Shown one piece after another: positions 1-11,727 of a stretch of DNA of 64,000 nucleotides. Both the position numbers and the translations under genes were made by a program. How positions within the stretch are numbered: position 1 is the first letter of the stretch; each line of letters starts with the position of its first letter. A model generated the notes under the pieces. That model saw only the letters and a list, made by a program, of their open reading frames with translations, was not told where the DNA came from and ran no database searches. The DNA comes from Desarmillaria ectypa (Eukaryota; Basidiomycota; Agaricomycetes; Agaricales; Physalacriaceae), in NCBI GenBank assembly GCA_030407005.1, contig JAUDYN010000005.1, forward strand, positions 930,001 to 994,000. The letters are read 5' to 3'.

Positions 1-127
1 ATAGTCATTTGGTAATAATGAGGTGACTGGTCTATGATCTGTGATAAGTGCTGAGATTAGACATGATCAGGATCATGATAAGATAAGTGCTTAAGATAAG
101 ATAAGAAAAATAAGTGAAATCATAATA
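1..127 (-). repeat. 3' LTR (partial) of a family-5 Ty3/gypsy element
   Basis: Read on the minus strand this begins with the degenerate LTR start TATTATGATTTCAC and a run of TTATC (GATA) motifs. The same start is seen at 13310 and 58536. The window edge cuts it. It is the 3' LTR of the element whose pol end lies at 12498-13309, and Copia-A now separates the two parts. Confidence 0.75.
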
Positions 128-201
128 ATACCCTCTTGTTAAGACAGACATCCTGACTGTCATTATGACCTGACTATAAGCTCTTTGAGGAGGCTTCTTT
201 G
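128..201 (-). other. Polypurine tract and pol 3' untranslated tail of the family-5 element
   Basis: On the minus strand a TAACAAGAGGG-type polypurine tract lies directly beside the LTR. It is preceded by the motif ATGACAGTCAGGA, also found just upstream of the family-5 3' LTR at 58536. Bases 197-201 (CTTTG) are the left target-site duplication of Copia-A. The right copy at 12493-12497 reads CTCTG. Confidence 0.65.
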
Positions 202-499
202 TGTTGTAAAAGAGTGTGAAATAGAGGCTATGAGTGCAGTGGTAAACTATGAGACTTGACTGTGTGAGAGAGATGGGAGAGAATATTTTTCTGTATTATT
301 AGTGGACTGGTCTGCCTGATATATATACTACAAGATGGGTACTTCTAGAATATACTATTATCTACTAGTGTCCATGTCTGACTCATTGCTGAGTGAGCAG
401 ACAGACAGTCAAGTCAAGGAGAAGGTGCATGAAGGTTCATATGCTTCAACATTGCTCCGATTGCCAGATTGCCATATGCAGCTGAGTGCATCTTTAACA
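202..499 (-). repeat. Copia-A 3' LTR
   Basis: 298 bp with TG...CA ends (plus strand TGTTGTAAAAG to CTTTAACA), closely matching 12195-12492. On the minus strand it follows a strong polypurine tract. Confidence 0.9.
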
Positions 500-512
500 C
501 TCCCCCTCAAGA
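500..512 (-). other. Copia-A polypurine tract
   Basis: The minus strand reads TTGAGGGGGAGTG immediately before the 3' LTR. A G-rich tract in this position primes plus-strand DNA synthesis in copia elements. Confidence 0.8.
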
Positions 513-1230
513 TGGCAATAGACCTAATTTATGAATAAAATTCTCATGCTTGGACCTTGGTAATGCCTTTGTAAAAATGTCAGCAACCATTTCATCAGTG
601 GAGCAATATAATAGTTTGATGACCCTAGATTCTACTTTTTTATGGACAAAATAATTCTGCACATCAAAGTGCTTTGACCACACATGATATTGTGGATCTC
701 TGGCAATGGTGATTGCAGATTGATTGTCCTCAAATAACAAAGTAGGTTCTTCTTAGATGTATCCCAATTCAGCTAAGAGATTGCAATTCCAGATTGCTTG
801 ATGCATTGCATATGCTAAAGCTGCATATTCTGCTTCTGTGGATGACAAGGCAATGGTCAACTGCTTCTTGGATGACTATGCAAATGCTCCACCTCCCAAC
901 AGGTAGGTATAGCCTGAGACTGACTTTCAGTCATCTGAGTTGGATGCATAATCTGCATTAGTGTATCTGGTACTGAGAACCTTATGTTCTTTATTAGCTT
1001 GGAAGGTGAGCTTTAAGTTCTTTGTTCCAGATAGATATCTAAACACTCACTTTACAGCTGATCAGTGTTTAAGACCTGGGTTGTTTGAGAACTGGCTTAA
1101 CAACTGTATGGCATATATGATATTGGGCCACATGCAAATTGCAGCATACATCAATGAGCCAATAGTAGACTGGTATCTGCCTTAGATGATAGGCTCAACA
1201 CATTCATCAGCTGGTCGCTTTTGCAGGGTA
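507..1230 (-). pseudogene. pol: Copia-A pol, RNase H domain
   Basis: Minus-strand translation gives a copia RNase H. The C-terminal part (507-740) keeps the signatures EDNQSAI and DEMVADIFTKALP, and further upstream a STEAEYAAL-like block is readable. Several stops interrupt it (for example near 753, 920 and 1056). It is the 3' end of the copia polyprotein and lies next to the polypurine tract. Assignment is firm; function is lost. Confidence 0.85.
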
Positions 1231-2035
1231 ATATTAGGATCAAGTGGAGTGGTAACAGGTGATGTATTGTGGAGGCCAAAATGAGTGAGTATCCCCTTGA
1301 TGTATTATTGCTGGGATAATAAGATGGTGCCATGGTTGTGGTTCCTCTCTATTTTAATTCCAATGATTTTTTTTGGCTCTCCCATATCCTTAATGTTAAA
1401 CAGCCCTGCTAACTCCTTTTTTACTCTATCTAGATCTTCAGATGTTTCTGCAAAGATCAGCAGGTCATCAACCCATACAGTCAGGAATACTGTCCTGCTG
1501 TTTTAGACATGTTTATAGATACAATGGTCAACTTTGAGCTTTGAGAATCCAATAGAGGTGAGTTTCCTATTGAATTCACAGTTCCACTTGTGTCCTGACT
1601 GTTTTAACCTATAAATGGTCTTGTATAATTTGCAGACACATCCTGATTCATTATTATAGCCTGGAGGCTGGCACATGTATATTTCTTCCTCGAGTTCTCC
1701 ATTGAGGTAAGCTCCTCTAATGTCCATCTGACCAATTTTGAGGTTGTTGATGGCAGCTATATCTAGTGTGGCATGAACAGATTCAAGACAGACAACTGGT
1801 GCAAATGTTTCCATAAAATCAGCTCCTGGAATCTGTGAGTAGCCTTGTGCTATAAGATGGGCCTTGTAGCATAGAACTTTTCCATGCTCATCATATTTCT
1901 TCATGTAGGTCCATCTGCAGCCTATAGTTTCACATCTCTCTGGTAGATCCTTGAGCTTGTAAGTCCCCATTTATCTAATCATTGACATTTCCTCATCTAT
2001 AGCCTTCTTCCATTCAGGCCATTCTGCTGATTCTT
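1231..2035 (-). pseudogene. pol: Copia-A pol, reverse transcriptase (RVT_2 type)
   Basis: The 155-codon open stretch 1503-1970 carries copia RT blocks: ARLVAQGY-like AHLIAQGYSQ, FAPVV, MDIRGAYLNGELEEEIYM and the IYRLKQS block. A stop after HCIYKHV (near 1504) separates it from the active-site motif WVDDLLIF at about 1452-1475 on the minus strand, so both catalytic Asp codons persist. The stop upstream near 1970 is a decayed codon inside the conserved N-terminal part. Confidence 0.88.
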
Positions 2036-3400
2036 GTGCCTCTGCAAGGCTTCATAGGAAGTTGTCATGATTAATGTGCTCACTATTACTAGCAATATAG
2101 CTTTGAGTCATTGCAATATTTGTTGATTCTGGGGGATATTTGGATAGGGCCAATGAAGTTCATGATGGTGCTGCTTTCTGTGCATTAGGGTTGTTGAGCT
2201 TGTGGTAGTCATGATCACTAGTGGTATGTGAGATGTGTTGTAGTGCTTCTGGTGTTGGTTCAGGAGTTTCTTCAGTTTTGGGCTATAATAATGTGGTTTG
2301 CTGACTTCCTTCTTCAGCTCTCTTTGGCAATGGTGGGTTGTTCATCTTTGCTACCTCCCTTACAAGCTGCACATTGTCTGTGCTTTGTTCTATAGCCATG
2401 GGCTCAATGAACTTATAGTTCCAGGATTCTTGGATTGTGCAAAGTTCTACATCATAGTATTTGATGACTGTCACATTCTCTGTGAACCCCACAAAGGTAT
2501 GTTTCTTTGCTTTTTCTAAGTTTTTACCCAGCTTTAAAAGACTGATTCCTTCCTGTTTGATTCAGACTGCACAACCAAACTCTTGTAGGTGTGAGACATC
2601 AGGTTTTCTTTCTGTCTATGCTTCTTTAGGTGTTTTCCCATCAAGGGCTTGGGTTGGTATATGGTTTCTAATATATGCTACATATTCTATTGCTGTCTCC
2701 CACAGGAATGATGGTACATTGTTGGCTATCATCCATGGCTCATGCTAGCTCCACTAGTGTGTGTGATTAAAGCATTCAACTACACCGTTAGATGAGTGTG
2801 CATATGGTGCTGGTATGAGTAGTCATATCCCTTTCTTCTTTAATAATTGTTTTACCTCCCCACTAGTGAGTTTCTTTGCATTGTTAACATGTAGTATCTT
2901 TGGTGTGAATCCATGCTATGTTTTAATGAAGATGACATATTCTTTAATCTTCTGGATTGCTTCTGACTTCAATTTCATGAATTCAGATGTACATCACTGG
3001 GTTGCATCATCTGTGAGCATGATGTTGTATTTTGACTTCTGCAGAGACTCGACTCAGGCTGGTCCCTAGATATCACCATATGTGGTTTCCCCTGGTTTCT
3101 CACTTTGATGTTTTGCTTCTTATGAGAATGGATGAAGGGTCATCTTGGCTTGAATGCAAGCTTTGCATTGACTGAGTGGAGGTGAGTTATCATTGACTAT
3201 GAACCCTTTCACCAATCCTTTTCTCTTCAATCATTCTAACCCTGACTTTCTTAAGTGTCCCATGCATTTGTGCCAAGCATCCCATGTGTTCTTATTTTTG
3301 ATGTCAGCAATGTTTGACTGTTCTCATACAGTATTATGTGCTCAAGCATCCATCAAATACAAATGACATGTCTTCTTTCCTTCCACCAGGATTTTCCCAT
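2036..3400 (-). pseudogene. pol: Copia-A pol, integrase
   Basis: Minus-strand reading gives the zinc-binding HHCC module (HKCMGH ... CKAC, about 3140-3280). The catalytic core follows, with a first Asp in a TDDAT block (near 3010) and the APYAHSSNGVVE block (near 2790-2830) that holds the catalytic Glu. The C-terminal part includes the copia pattern FGCAV and GFTENVTVIKYYD (2283-2492). Many TGA and TAG stops are present. In copia elements integrase lies upstream of RT, as here. Confidence 0.85.
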
Positions 3401-3800
3401 CCTTTTGGAAAAACTAGACTATGCTATTCTTAAATGAAGCTTCCATACCAGCATCATCAAGCCTGCTGATGGAGATTAGGTTGTTTATGGCATTTGGTGT
3501 ATAAAGTGTATCTTTCAGTTTGTGAGTGACAGTTTTCCTATTGACTTTGCAGTCTAACAGGACTGTTTCTCAGCCTAGTGCCTGGACAGATGTATTTCTG
3601 ATGTCTGCAATGGTCATAGCCTTAAGTGGCTTAAAGTCTATAAAGGTTTCTCAGCAATTGGAGATATGTGAGATTGTTCCAGAGTCAGATAGCCAGCTGT
3701 AAGTGGAGAAATATGAGTCAAATTAGAGTTTAGACTCTACATTGTAAGCAGCTTTGACAATATCATCCTTCATATTTCCTGAATCTTTTGTCTGATTAGA
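3401..3800 (-). pseudogene. pol: Copia-A protease
   Basis: The minus strand encodes WLSDSGTISHISN around 3660-3700, the copia-type aspartic protease active site (D-S-G), followed by TVLLDCKV and the LYTPNAINNLIS block typical of copia proteases. Stops interrupt the frame. It lies between the zinc knuckle of gag and the integrase. Confidence 0.82.
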
Positions 3801-4634
3801 TCTTTCCCTGCTTTCTGCCTAGACCTTTTCCTTCTTGGCCACCATCCTTGGACCAACACTATGCTGATATGTGGCCTCACTTGTGGCAGTTCCAACACTT
3901 GACATTATCAGAGACCTTCCCCAATATGGAGTTCCCTTAGCTGCTTCCACTGCCTATCTTTCCATTATTGCACCCATACATGGCAGCTTCACTTTCACCA
4001 GATTTTTTGATCCATCAACAGTTCTCTTCAAGAATGATGGCAATAAACTCATGCAACATGACTGTTAGGTTATTTCTGGTGAATCCTAGATACACTGATA
4101 TGAACTGGTCTTAGAATTCTGGTAGTGATGATATGAGCAGCATCAGAAAGTCTTTATTAGTGATAATACTCCCCAGCATGCCAAGCTCTTCCTGGATTTG
4201 GTGCATCTCTGTGGTGTGCTCAACAATATCTGTGGACTCATCAGCCACAGTGCAGTAAAGATGGCATCAGTGTGTGAGTATTCCCAATTTTCCTCTAGCT
4301 TTCTTTATTAATTTAAGCTGCATCCACATTTTAGCTGATGTTTTTGCCCCCATGATGTGTATCATCTGCAAGTCACTCAATGTGAGCTTGATTTGAATCT
4401 GTGCTCATCCATCTCCCTCTTCCCACTTTGTGATTTCATCTATTTCTTCCTTAATTGGCAAATTTGGGTCTGTCAGAACTAGTTTATTCAATGTTCTATT
4501 GGCATACTTCAACAGGGCTTGTTCTCACAGGATTGCAGTGACACAATGTTTCCATGGAACCCAGTTGTGCTCCTGGAGTAGCTCAATGTGGAATAATGAT
4601 GAGAGTGTGGTGTTGGAAATGATATATGGGGGTG
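3801..4634 (-). pseudogene. gag: Copia-A gag with CCHC zinc knuckle
   Basis: Minus-strand translation gives a UBN2-like capsid ending in a zinc knuckle at 3853-3900 with C-x2-C-x4-H-x4-C spacing. Two of the spacer codons have become stops. Upstream are helical segments around LNKLVLTDPN and MHEFIAIILEENC. The leader between gag and the PBS was split by Gyp-1 at 4640. Confidence 0.8.
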
Positions 4635-4639
4635 GATTG

Positions 4640-5055
4640 TGTTATGATTTTTCTGTTATCTTATCTTATCTGAGTCATATCCATGACTCATCCATCTAAT
4701 CAACCATCATTTCCAACTCATATCAACCCACTTGCTGACCATTACCCTCATTCCCACCAACTGTCACCCTAGACTCCCTTTATTGGACCATGATCCTTCC
4801 AGACCATTCAACTTTGACACTGTTCTAGCATGGACTGAACTATTTCATCTAAATATAATGCCATACTTACAGTATGTAAGTAGAGTAAAACTCACTGTTG
4901 TACTCTATCTTTTGACTAAATTACACTCATACACCTCTTACTTGCATACACTAAAGACCAAGCTTAAGTCTCTAACTAGATAACTGTTCAAATGCGTAAT
5001 AGCCCAAAGAGATCAGCTTATATCCCAAGTCACATGCTTAAGCAGGGCCATAATA
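4640..5055 (+). repeat. Gyp-1 5' LTR
   Basis: 416 bp from TGTTATG to the decayed end TAATA (TAACA in the 3' copy). It carries three TTATC boxes and two Gcn4-type sites, a TATA-like box (TATGTAAG, intact TATATAAG in the 3' LTR) and the self-priming R start at 4907-4919. Confidence 0.93.
4656..4690 (+). promoter_or_regulatory. GATA cluster and paired Gcn4/AP-1-type sites in U3
   Basis: TTATC occurs three times back to back (4656-4670), equal to GATAA on the other strand. TGAGTCA (4671-4677) and TGACTCA (4684-4690) follow. The same arrangement is in the Gyp-2 3' LTR at 42198-42232. In fungi these are binding motifs of GATA nitrogen regulators and of Gcn4/Cpc1-type bZIP factors. Regulation by them is inferred, not shown. 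Confidence 0.6.
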
Positions 5056-5068
5056 TTAGTCGAAAGAT
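5056..5068 (+). other. Gyp-1 self-complementary primer-binding site
   Basis: TTAGTCGAAAGAT directly follows the LTR. It pairs with the R-region start ATCTTTTGACTAA (4907-4919) over 13 positions, one of them a G-U pair. It does not resemble the complement of a tRNA 3' end. Confidence 0.75.
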
Positions 5069-5114
5069 TCTCTTCTGCTTCTTCCAATGCTAGCTGTAAA
5101 AGAAGCATTCTCTC

Positions 5115-6045
5115 ATGACCAATGAAGAGAATTGACAAGAACCCAGAACTGTCTCTCTCAGCGTTGCAATCAGCAGTGCCATACTTCTCACATTCTTCAC
5201 CGTCATCACAGTATTACTATATGAGGAAGAAATCCATACCCTTCTTCACCAAAGATGAATCCAAAGACCCCGACCACCCCAGCACCCAGAAAATATCCTT
5301 TCCCAGGAGCTACCCTCTGCCAGATTGGGAACATGAGAGGCAATACCATTTGTCCATCCCAGAGCCTGTTTCACAATTGCATCCTCCTCTGAGGGGACAA
5401 CCGATGATGAGAGGCCCCTGACTCCAGGGCTCTCCTCTGCCCATGCACACAATGCAAGGGCAGTTCTACTCTAGTACCAGATGGAATGACCCACCCCCTC
5501 TCTGGCCCAAAAATATGCGCAGGACATTCAGGCTCAGATTGACAATGCCCTGCTCCCATACTCCAGCCCTCCCCCTCATCCTACAACCCCCACCCTTCAC
5601 CCACACAACTGGTGAATACCTCCCCGTTCCTGTTCCCTCTCTCCTGATGACTCTGATGGGTCCTACAATGGACCCCAACACCCCAATGATCCTGGCATGG
5701 ATGGAAACCACCCCTACAGGCCTTGGGCCTGTGAGAACAACTGGCCCCAAGAAGGGACCAATTCCATGTCCTCCCTCCCTATCATCGAACTCTCTGATGA
5801 GTCTGACAGGGAGCTCAACACCCCGACCCCAGCTGCTCCCACTGCCTCTGATGATCCCTTCAACCCAAATGGGGGGGATTATACATGGCCAGACCTCTCT
5901 GAGGTGGATCAGAGGTTATTCAGCCCCTTCAGGGCTGCCACCTGGGAAATCAAGAGACCTCTAGAGAGAACCCAGACCTGAAATGGATGAGTGGTTGGCG
6001 CTCAACTGAGGAGACCCCATATGAGATCCTAATACAGTTGCTATC
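5115..6045 (+). pseudogene. Gyp-1 ORF1: leader protein with N-terminal transmembrane segment
   Basis: Starting at ATG 5115, one frame can be followed to about 5955 through decayed stops. After about a dozen polar residues comes a hydrophobic stretch (VAISSAILLTFFTVITVLLY, about residues 17-36), then an acidic EEE patch, a Pro-rich middle, AQKYAQDIQAQI (near 5505) and the block WPDLSEVDQRLFSPF (near 5885-5930). MDEWLALN lies one frame over at 5983. The same protein is recognisable in Gyp-2, Gyp-3 and Gyp-E, so the frame is conserved at protein level. I do not recognise its family. It could be a separate protein or an N-terminal part of Gag. Confidence 0.6.
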
Positions 6046-6059
6046 ATTCATGCCCAAAT

Positions 6060-7190
6060 ATGCACCAATCAGGACCACAACATATTCCAGAAGAGAAGAG
6101 GAAGGAGCCAGAGAGAAGAAGACCCTTGGAGCCACCAAGAGGCTATCTGGGGCCAAGGCCAGATCAATACTCAATCCCAAGACTGCCCCCTGGCAAGGGT
6201 CCCCCCAACCTGATTCCCAACCCCATCAGGAATGCTGCCACTGATGTCCCATATCTGGGCATCAAACCCACCCTTGTCAAGGTACCCTCTCTGTTTAATG
6301 GGGATCATGACAATATTGAATGCTTCATAGGTGATTGCATCATATATTTCGAAGTGTTCTGACACTACTTTCAGGTGCTGTCACATCTAGTACTATTTGT
6401 GACTTTCCATTTTGAGGGAGCTGCCAAAGACTGGTGGGTCTATAAGAGACCCAAATTCTGGGTCAGCGACTCCTACAATGGGACTGCTGCCCACTTCCAC
6501 TACCCTGACTGGGCCAACTTCATTGATATGGTCTTGCACCAATTCAGAGACCCCGCCATCAAGAAAGTACATGAAAAGCAGATGTTCAACCTCTAGATGG
6601 GAATGCAGCCCACGTCCCATTACTTCCAAAAGCTGAAAGAAGAGGCCAAGCTAGCAGGCCAGAGAACCGATGAGGCAGAACATGGCACCATGGTGAAGGC
6701 TATTTGTCTAGGAGTACCATCCTTCTATACGACCTTCATCTCGAACATGGGCATCAACATCCTGCATTCTTATCCAGAATGGAAGGAGCATATCCTCAGG
6801 ATGTATGAGGAACACCAATGCAAGTGGGTCTTTGATCAGACCACCGGCACACTCTGGGATGGGCAGAAGAAGGATTCCCATCCCCAATCCCAACAGCACC
6901 CTAGCAGCAAAGCCGCCACTGGAGTGACAAGTTCCTCAGCTCCAAAGCCAACTGCTAATATGGGAGTCAGTCAGGATGCTGGAACTGGTTGCTGGATGAC
7001 ATACAGAGGGGCGGGGAAGCCCATGGATATCGATCAGCAATAAGCTGAGGGCAGGTGCTTCAGGTGCAATGAGAAAGGTCACCTGAGCAAGGATTGCCCC
7101 AAGAGAAAAGAGTTGAGGGACATTTAGTCAGTAGGGCCCACTAACGAAGTGGTGCTACCTACAACCAAAATTGAAGAGGCAAAAGACTAG
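6060..7190 (+). pseudogene. gag: Gyp-1 gag (capsid and zinc knuckle)
   Basis: One frame runs from about 6060 to a UAG at 7188-7190. It has a capsid core of the retrotransposon-gag type (DHDNIECFIGDCIIYFEVF, then FEGAAKDWWVYKRP at about 6411-6452), helices ending in WVFDQTTG, and a CCHC knuckle at 7056-7097 (CFRCNEKGHLSKDC, all ligands present). Stops at about 6360, 6594, 7041 and 7125 are decayed codons. The N-terminal part is missing through a deletion that joins it to ORF1. The terminal UAG is shared with Gyp-2, Gyp-4 and Gyp-E. Confidence 0.88.
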
Positions 7191-7222
7191 GTCAACAAGG
7201 GTTCAATTCCCCTTGCTTGACC
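7190..7222 (+). promoter_or_regulatory. Hairpin at the gag/pol junction
   Basis: Starting at the G of the gag UAG, GGTCAA (7190-7195) and CAAGGG (7196-7201) pair with CCCTTG (7210-7215) and TTGACC (7217-7222). There is one bulged C at 7216 and the loop is TTCAATTC. Upstream is GCA AAA GAC TAG, and pol continues in the -1 frame. This suggests programmed -1 frameshifting or stop-restart. Confidence 0.65.
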
Positions 7223-10200
7223 AAGTTTCAAGAAGATGAGTCCTCAGCTTCTGCAGGTCAGACTGAATATTATAAACATAGACAATTACAACCAAATACA
7301 AATATATCTATCATGACTTCACAGACCCTGAAGCCGAAGACCCTTCAAGAATCGAAAAAGAACAGGTACATCATCCTCCTACAAGAAGCTGACACAAAGA
7401 TCTACAGTGAATCCTGAGCCCCCAATGAGGTGTAGAATTTGCCAGGTGGTGCTGGCACTGCCATGAAGTCCACCGAGCCTGCACCACAGTGGAACTCACT
7501 GGATATGTGGGTAAAACCGTGGACAGAGACTAGTAAGCAAGACACTCTTGGGCCTCTCAGAAGTCTGAAAAGCTCAGTACTCCCGATGAGCATCCAGGTG
7601 GTAAAGAGGAGGCATGCCAGTAGAATCACCACTATTGTTGAAGTACCCAATGAGGAAGATGACACTGCCTTCAGACTATGGCAAACTAGCCAGTCCAAAG
7701 CCAGTACCCTGACACTCAAAGTCTTGCCCAAATGAGAAGCACCAAAACCCAAAATCCTGCCTAACAAGAGGGTACTGACACTTGAAGTCCTGTCAACTAT
7801 AGAGGCACATGATCACCAATGGTACAAACCATTCGGGATTGACTGGACTCTGTGCACTGTTTGCAGTTCCAAGAACTTGGCAGTTGCCAAAGCTGTTCTT
7901 TTTACGTGGGTTCATCCCAAATGACTTGGAGAGATAACTGATGATCTCATCCAGAGCTTAAGAACCGAAGAGAGTCCTGCATGTGAACAGCTCTATGAAC
8001 TTCATGAACCGATCTGGTATATCTGTGGAACCGAGAGCTCAGGATGAGACTTCTTGGTGGATATCCAACTCTCTCCTTGCACAGGAAAGAAGATGTTGAC
8101 AATCAGAGCATTGTTGGATAGTGGTTGCACAGGCAGCTCTATCAACTGAACCTACATCCAACAACACCAGTTGGATACCCGAAAAGCTGCCTCTCCCATA
8201 CCCATATACAATGCAGATGGAACCCATAACAAGATGGGCGATATAACAGAATTCATGGAACTCCAAATGACCATCGGCAACCACATCGAACAAATCGACT
8301 TAGCAGTCACAGACTTGGGTTCCAAGATGGTGTACTTGGGCCACAACTGGCTTAAACACCACAATCCTTTCATCAATTGGAAAGTGGGAACCATAATGTT
8401 TGGACAATGCCATTATGTCAAGAACCATTTTCCTCTCCCCAATGCAGATGAAGAACTAGAAGAAGGCAAAAGTATTCTTGCAGTCAATATGCAAGAAGAA
8501 ATCATTCTTAGAGTGGTCCATCATGCAAACGAACTGGTGGCAGCTGCAAATGCAGAAAAACTGAAACAGACTTTCAAGGAGCTCATGCCTCCTCAGTATC
8601 AAAGCTTTAGGGATTTATTCTCAAAAGAAAGTTTTGATGATCTACCCAAATGAAGACCCTGGGATCATGCCATTGAGCTAACTCCCAATGCCAAATCCAC
8701 ACTAGACTGCAAAGCAAAGTCTACCCTCTCAACCAAAATGAACAGGAACAACTCAATAAATTCCTTGATGAGAACCTGGATTTGGGACAAATCCATCCAT
8801 CAAAATCTCCCTTTGCCTCCCCTTTCTTCTTTGTTAAGAAAAAGGATGGCTCACTACGACCAGTTCAAGATTATTGCAAGCTGAATGAAATGACGATCAA
8901 GAATTATTACCCCCTCCCATTGATCTCCAAGCTTATCAACAAGCTACATGGAGCAAAGTATTTCTCCAAGCTAGACGTTTAATGGGGATATAACAACATA
9001 TGAATTCGAGATGGAGATGAAGAAAAAGTTGCATTTAGAACTAATCGAGGGCTCTTCAAGCCAATGGTCATGTTCTTTGGCCTCATGAACTCACCAGCCA
9101 TGTTCCAGTAGATGATGAATGATATCTTCAAGGATTTAATTGCCAGAGGAAAGGTTACTATTTACCTTGGTGATATTCTCATTTTCACCAAATTGTTGTC
9201 TGAACACCAAATCATTGTTCGACAAGTACTCCAACATCTCTGAGAAAACAAGTTATTCCTCAAAGCCAAGAAATGCGAGTTCGAAGTACTCGAAACCAAA
9301 TACCTGGGTGTCATCATCAGCAAAGACACTATTCACATGGACCCAGTCAAGATTGCTGGAATAGCAGAGTGGCCAACTCCCATGAAAAAGAAGGAACTCC
9401 AATCCTTCTTAGGCTTCACAAACTTTTATTGAAAGTTCATTTACAATTACTCCAAGATTGTGCATCCTCTTACCCAGTTAACTGGAAAGGTAGACTGAAT
9501 GTGGGGACCAGACCAAGAACAGGCATTCACACAACTCAAAAGGTTAATGATGATTCCCTTGGACAATGGAAAATTCTGAGTAGAGGCCAACACCAGCAAT
9601 GGAGCCATCGGCGCTGTTCTGAGCCAGGAACAGAATGGCAAATGGAGGCCTGTCACCTTCATGTCAAAAGCTTTGATGGTCACTAAATGCAATTATGAGA
9701 TCTATGAAAAAAATAGCTGGCCATCATGTTAGCCTTAGAAGAATGGCGGCACTACCTCATGGGCACTAAAGAGACGATTGAAATCTGGACAGATCACCAA
9801 AATCTCCAGTATTTCTGAAAACCCCAGAAACTGAATCGTTGACAAGCACGATGGGTCACAGAATTGGCTGAATACTATTTTATTCTTCAACATAAAGCTA
9901 GGATCACCAACAAGAAGGCAGATCTTCTCAGCCGATGAGATAATCATGATTAAGGAAAGGAAGACAATCAAGACTTAGTTGTCCTTTCCCCAGAACATTT
10001 CTGGGCATTAATACTGCCCACCACTGAAGAACAAATCATGCATATAAGAGACGCAATATGACAGAAGGACCAGTGGGACCAGGGGATAGAGAAATCCCTT
10101 AATCACAAAAGAGGAATCACCCAAGAAAATGAAATCTTGTGGTATGATGGACAAATCTACATTCCCCAGGATCTTTCACTTTGTGGTGAAATCATTTCCC

Positions 10201-11708
10201 AAAATCATGATCACATCACCATGGGACACCCAGGAATCACCAAGACCAGAGAACTTATTCTTTGAGAATACTGGTGGCTGAAGATGAAAAGAAACATCAA
10301 ATCTTATATCAAGAGATGTGAAACTTGTCAATGAATGAAGAGTGATATGCAGGCCAAGGCTGTGCCTCTTCATCCCAATATAATCTCAGATACTCTATAG
10401 ACACACATTTCAGTTGACATGGTCACCAGTCTCCCAGAATCAGAAGGCTTCGATGCCTTACTTGTCATCGTCGATCGATTCTCCAAGAACATACTCTTGA
10501 TCCCATGTAATGAGGAATTATCCGCTGAAGGATGGGCATTGATGCTTCACAATCATGTATATGCCAAGCATGGAATGCTACAAGTAGTCATCTTAGATCG
10601 AGGACCTCAATTCATATCTGCATTCATGAAGGAGCTTTATCGAATGTTAGATATCATGCAGAATGCCTCTATGGCATATCATCCCCAAACAGATGGACAG
10701 ACAGAGAGAGTCAACCAGGAGGTTGAAAAATATCTTTGCATCTTTGTCAACCATTGACAAACAGACTGGGTCGCATGGCTACCCCTCACAGAGTTCACCT
10801 ACAACAACTGAACTCATTCAGCTATGGGCAAAAGCCCTTTCATAGTCCTATATGGATGCAATCCCTGACTCATTCCTGAGTCAATCCAAAAAACCAGCTT
10901 TGTAAACCCTGCAGCTGTTGACTTTACTGAAACAATAGCCAAAGTCCACAAAGAAGTATATGACACTTTGGAAAAAGCAGCAGCACAAATGAAGGCGCAA
11001 TATGAGAAACAAAAACAGTCACCACAGGAATATCAAATCAGTGACAAGGTCTGGCTTGATACTGCCAACCTTCATCTTCCATGACCCAAGAAGAAACTCG
11101 ATGATAAATGAACAGGACCATTCAAAATCATTGAAAAGTCAAGGGTAGCAGCCTACAAGCTAAAGCTACCACCCCATTGGAAGATTCACCCCTCATTCAA
11201 CAAAAAACTGTTGACTCCCTATATCATGCCCTCATTTCCCAATCAACAACAACCACCGCCCCCTCCTTCTGACCTCATTGACAGCCAAGAGGAATATGAA
11301 ATTGAAGAAGTCTTGGACTCGCATACCAGGAAAGTGCACTCCAAAAGAGGACAACCATCCAGGGAAGTCATGGACTACCTGGTCCAATGGAAAGGATGGG
11401 CCAGAGAATATAACTCATGGGTTTGAGAAAACAAAATGATGAACACAATGGAAGTGATCAAAGAGTACCAGACCAGTGTAAACCATGCCATATATACTCC
11501 CAAAATTGTAACCAAGGACAAAATAGTGGTCAAGATCCTAGACTATGAATACTCAGAAAATGGTGACATAGCCTATCTCACTAAATGAAAAGATGGATAC
11601 ACCAAATGGATCATCAATCCAGATAAAGACTTATGGAAAAAACTGACTGATTAGTACTGGACCAGTCAAATCAAAATGCAATTCGACACTCCTGAAGAAG
11701 AGCCTTAG
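7191..11708 (+). pseudogene. pol: Gyp-1 pol: protease, RT, RNase H, integrase, chromodomain
   Basis: Aspartic protease DSGCTGSSI lies at about 8117-8143. RT runs from about 8790 to 9480; its catalytic box reads YLGD (9163-9174) instead of YLDD, so an essential Asp is lost. RNase H (GAIGAVLSQEQ near 9600, [11 protein letters not shown] near 9785) follows. Integrase has an HHCC finger (about 10200-10335) and a DDE core (10419-10757), then a GPY/F-like module and a chromodomain (EEYEIEEVLDS to YLVQWKGW, about 11285-11430). Pol ends at TAG 11706-11708. A 5-bp tandem duplication (GCAAA, about 8708-8717) shifts the frame before RT, and many TGA codons replace Arg. Confidence 0.9.
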
Positions 11709-11727
11709 CAGTCGGGACAACTGCTTT

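Noticed and set aside
5056..5068. tRNA-derived primer-binding site for the gypsy elements
   Set aside because: No tRNA 3'-end complement is apparent, and the site covaries with the LTR R start between families.
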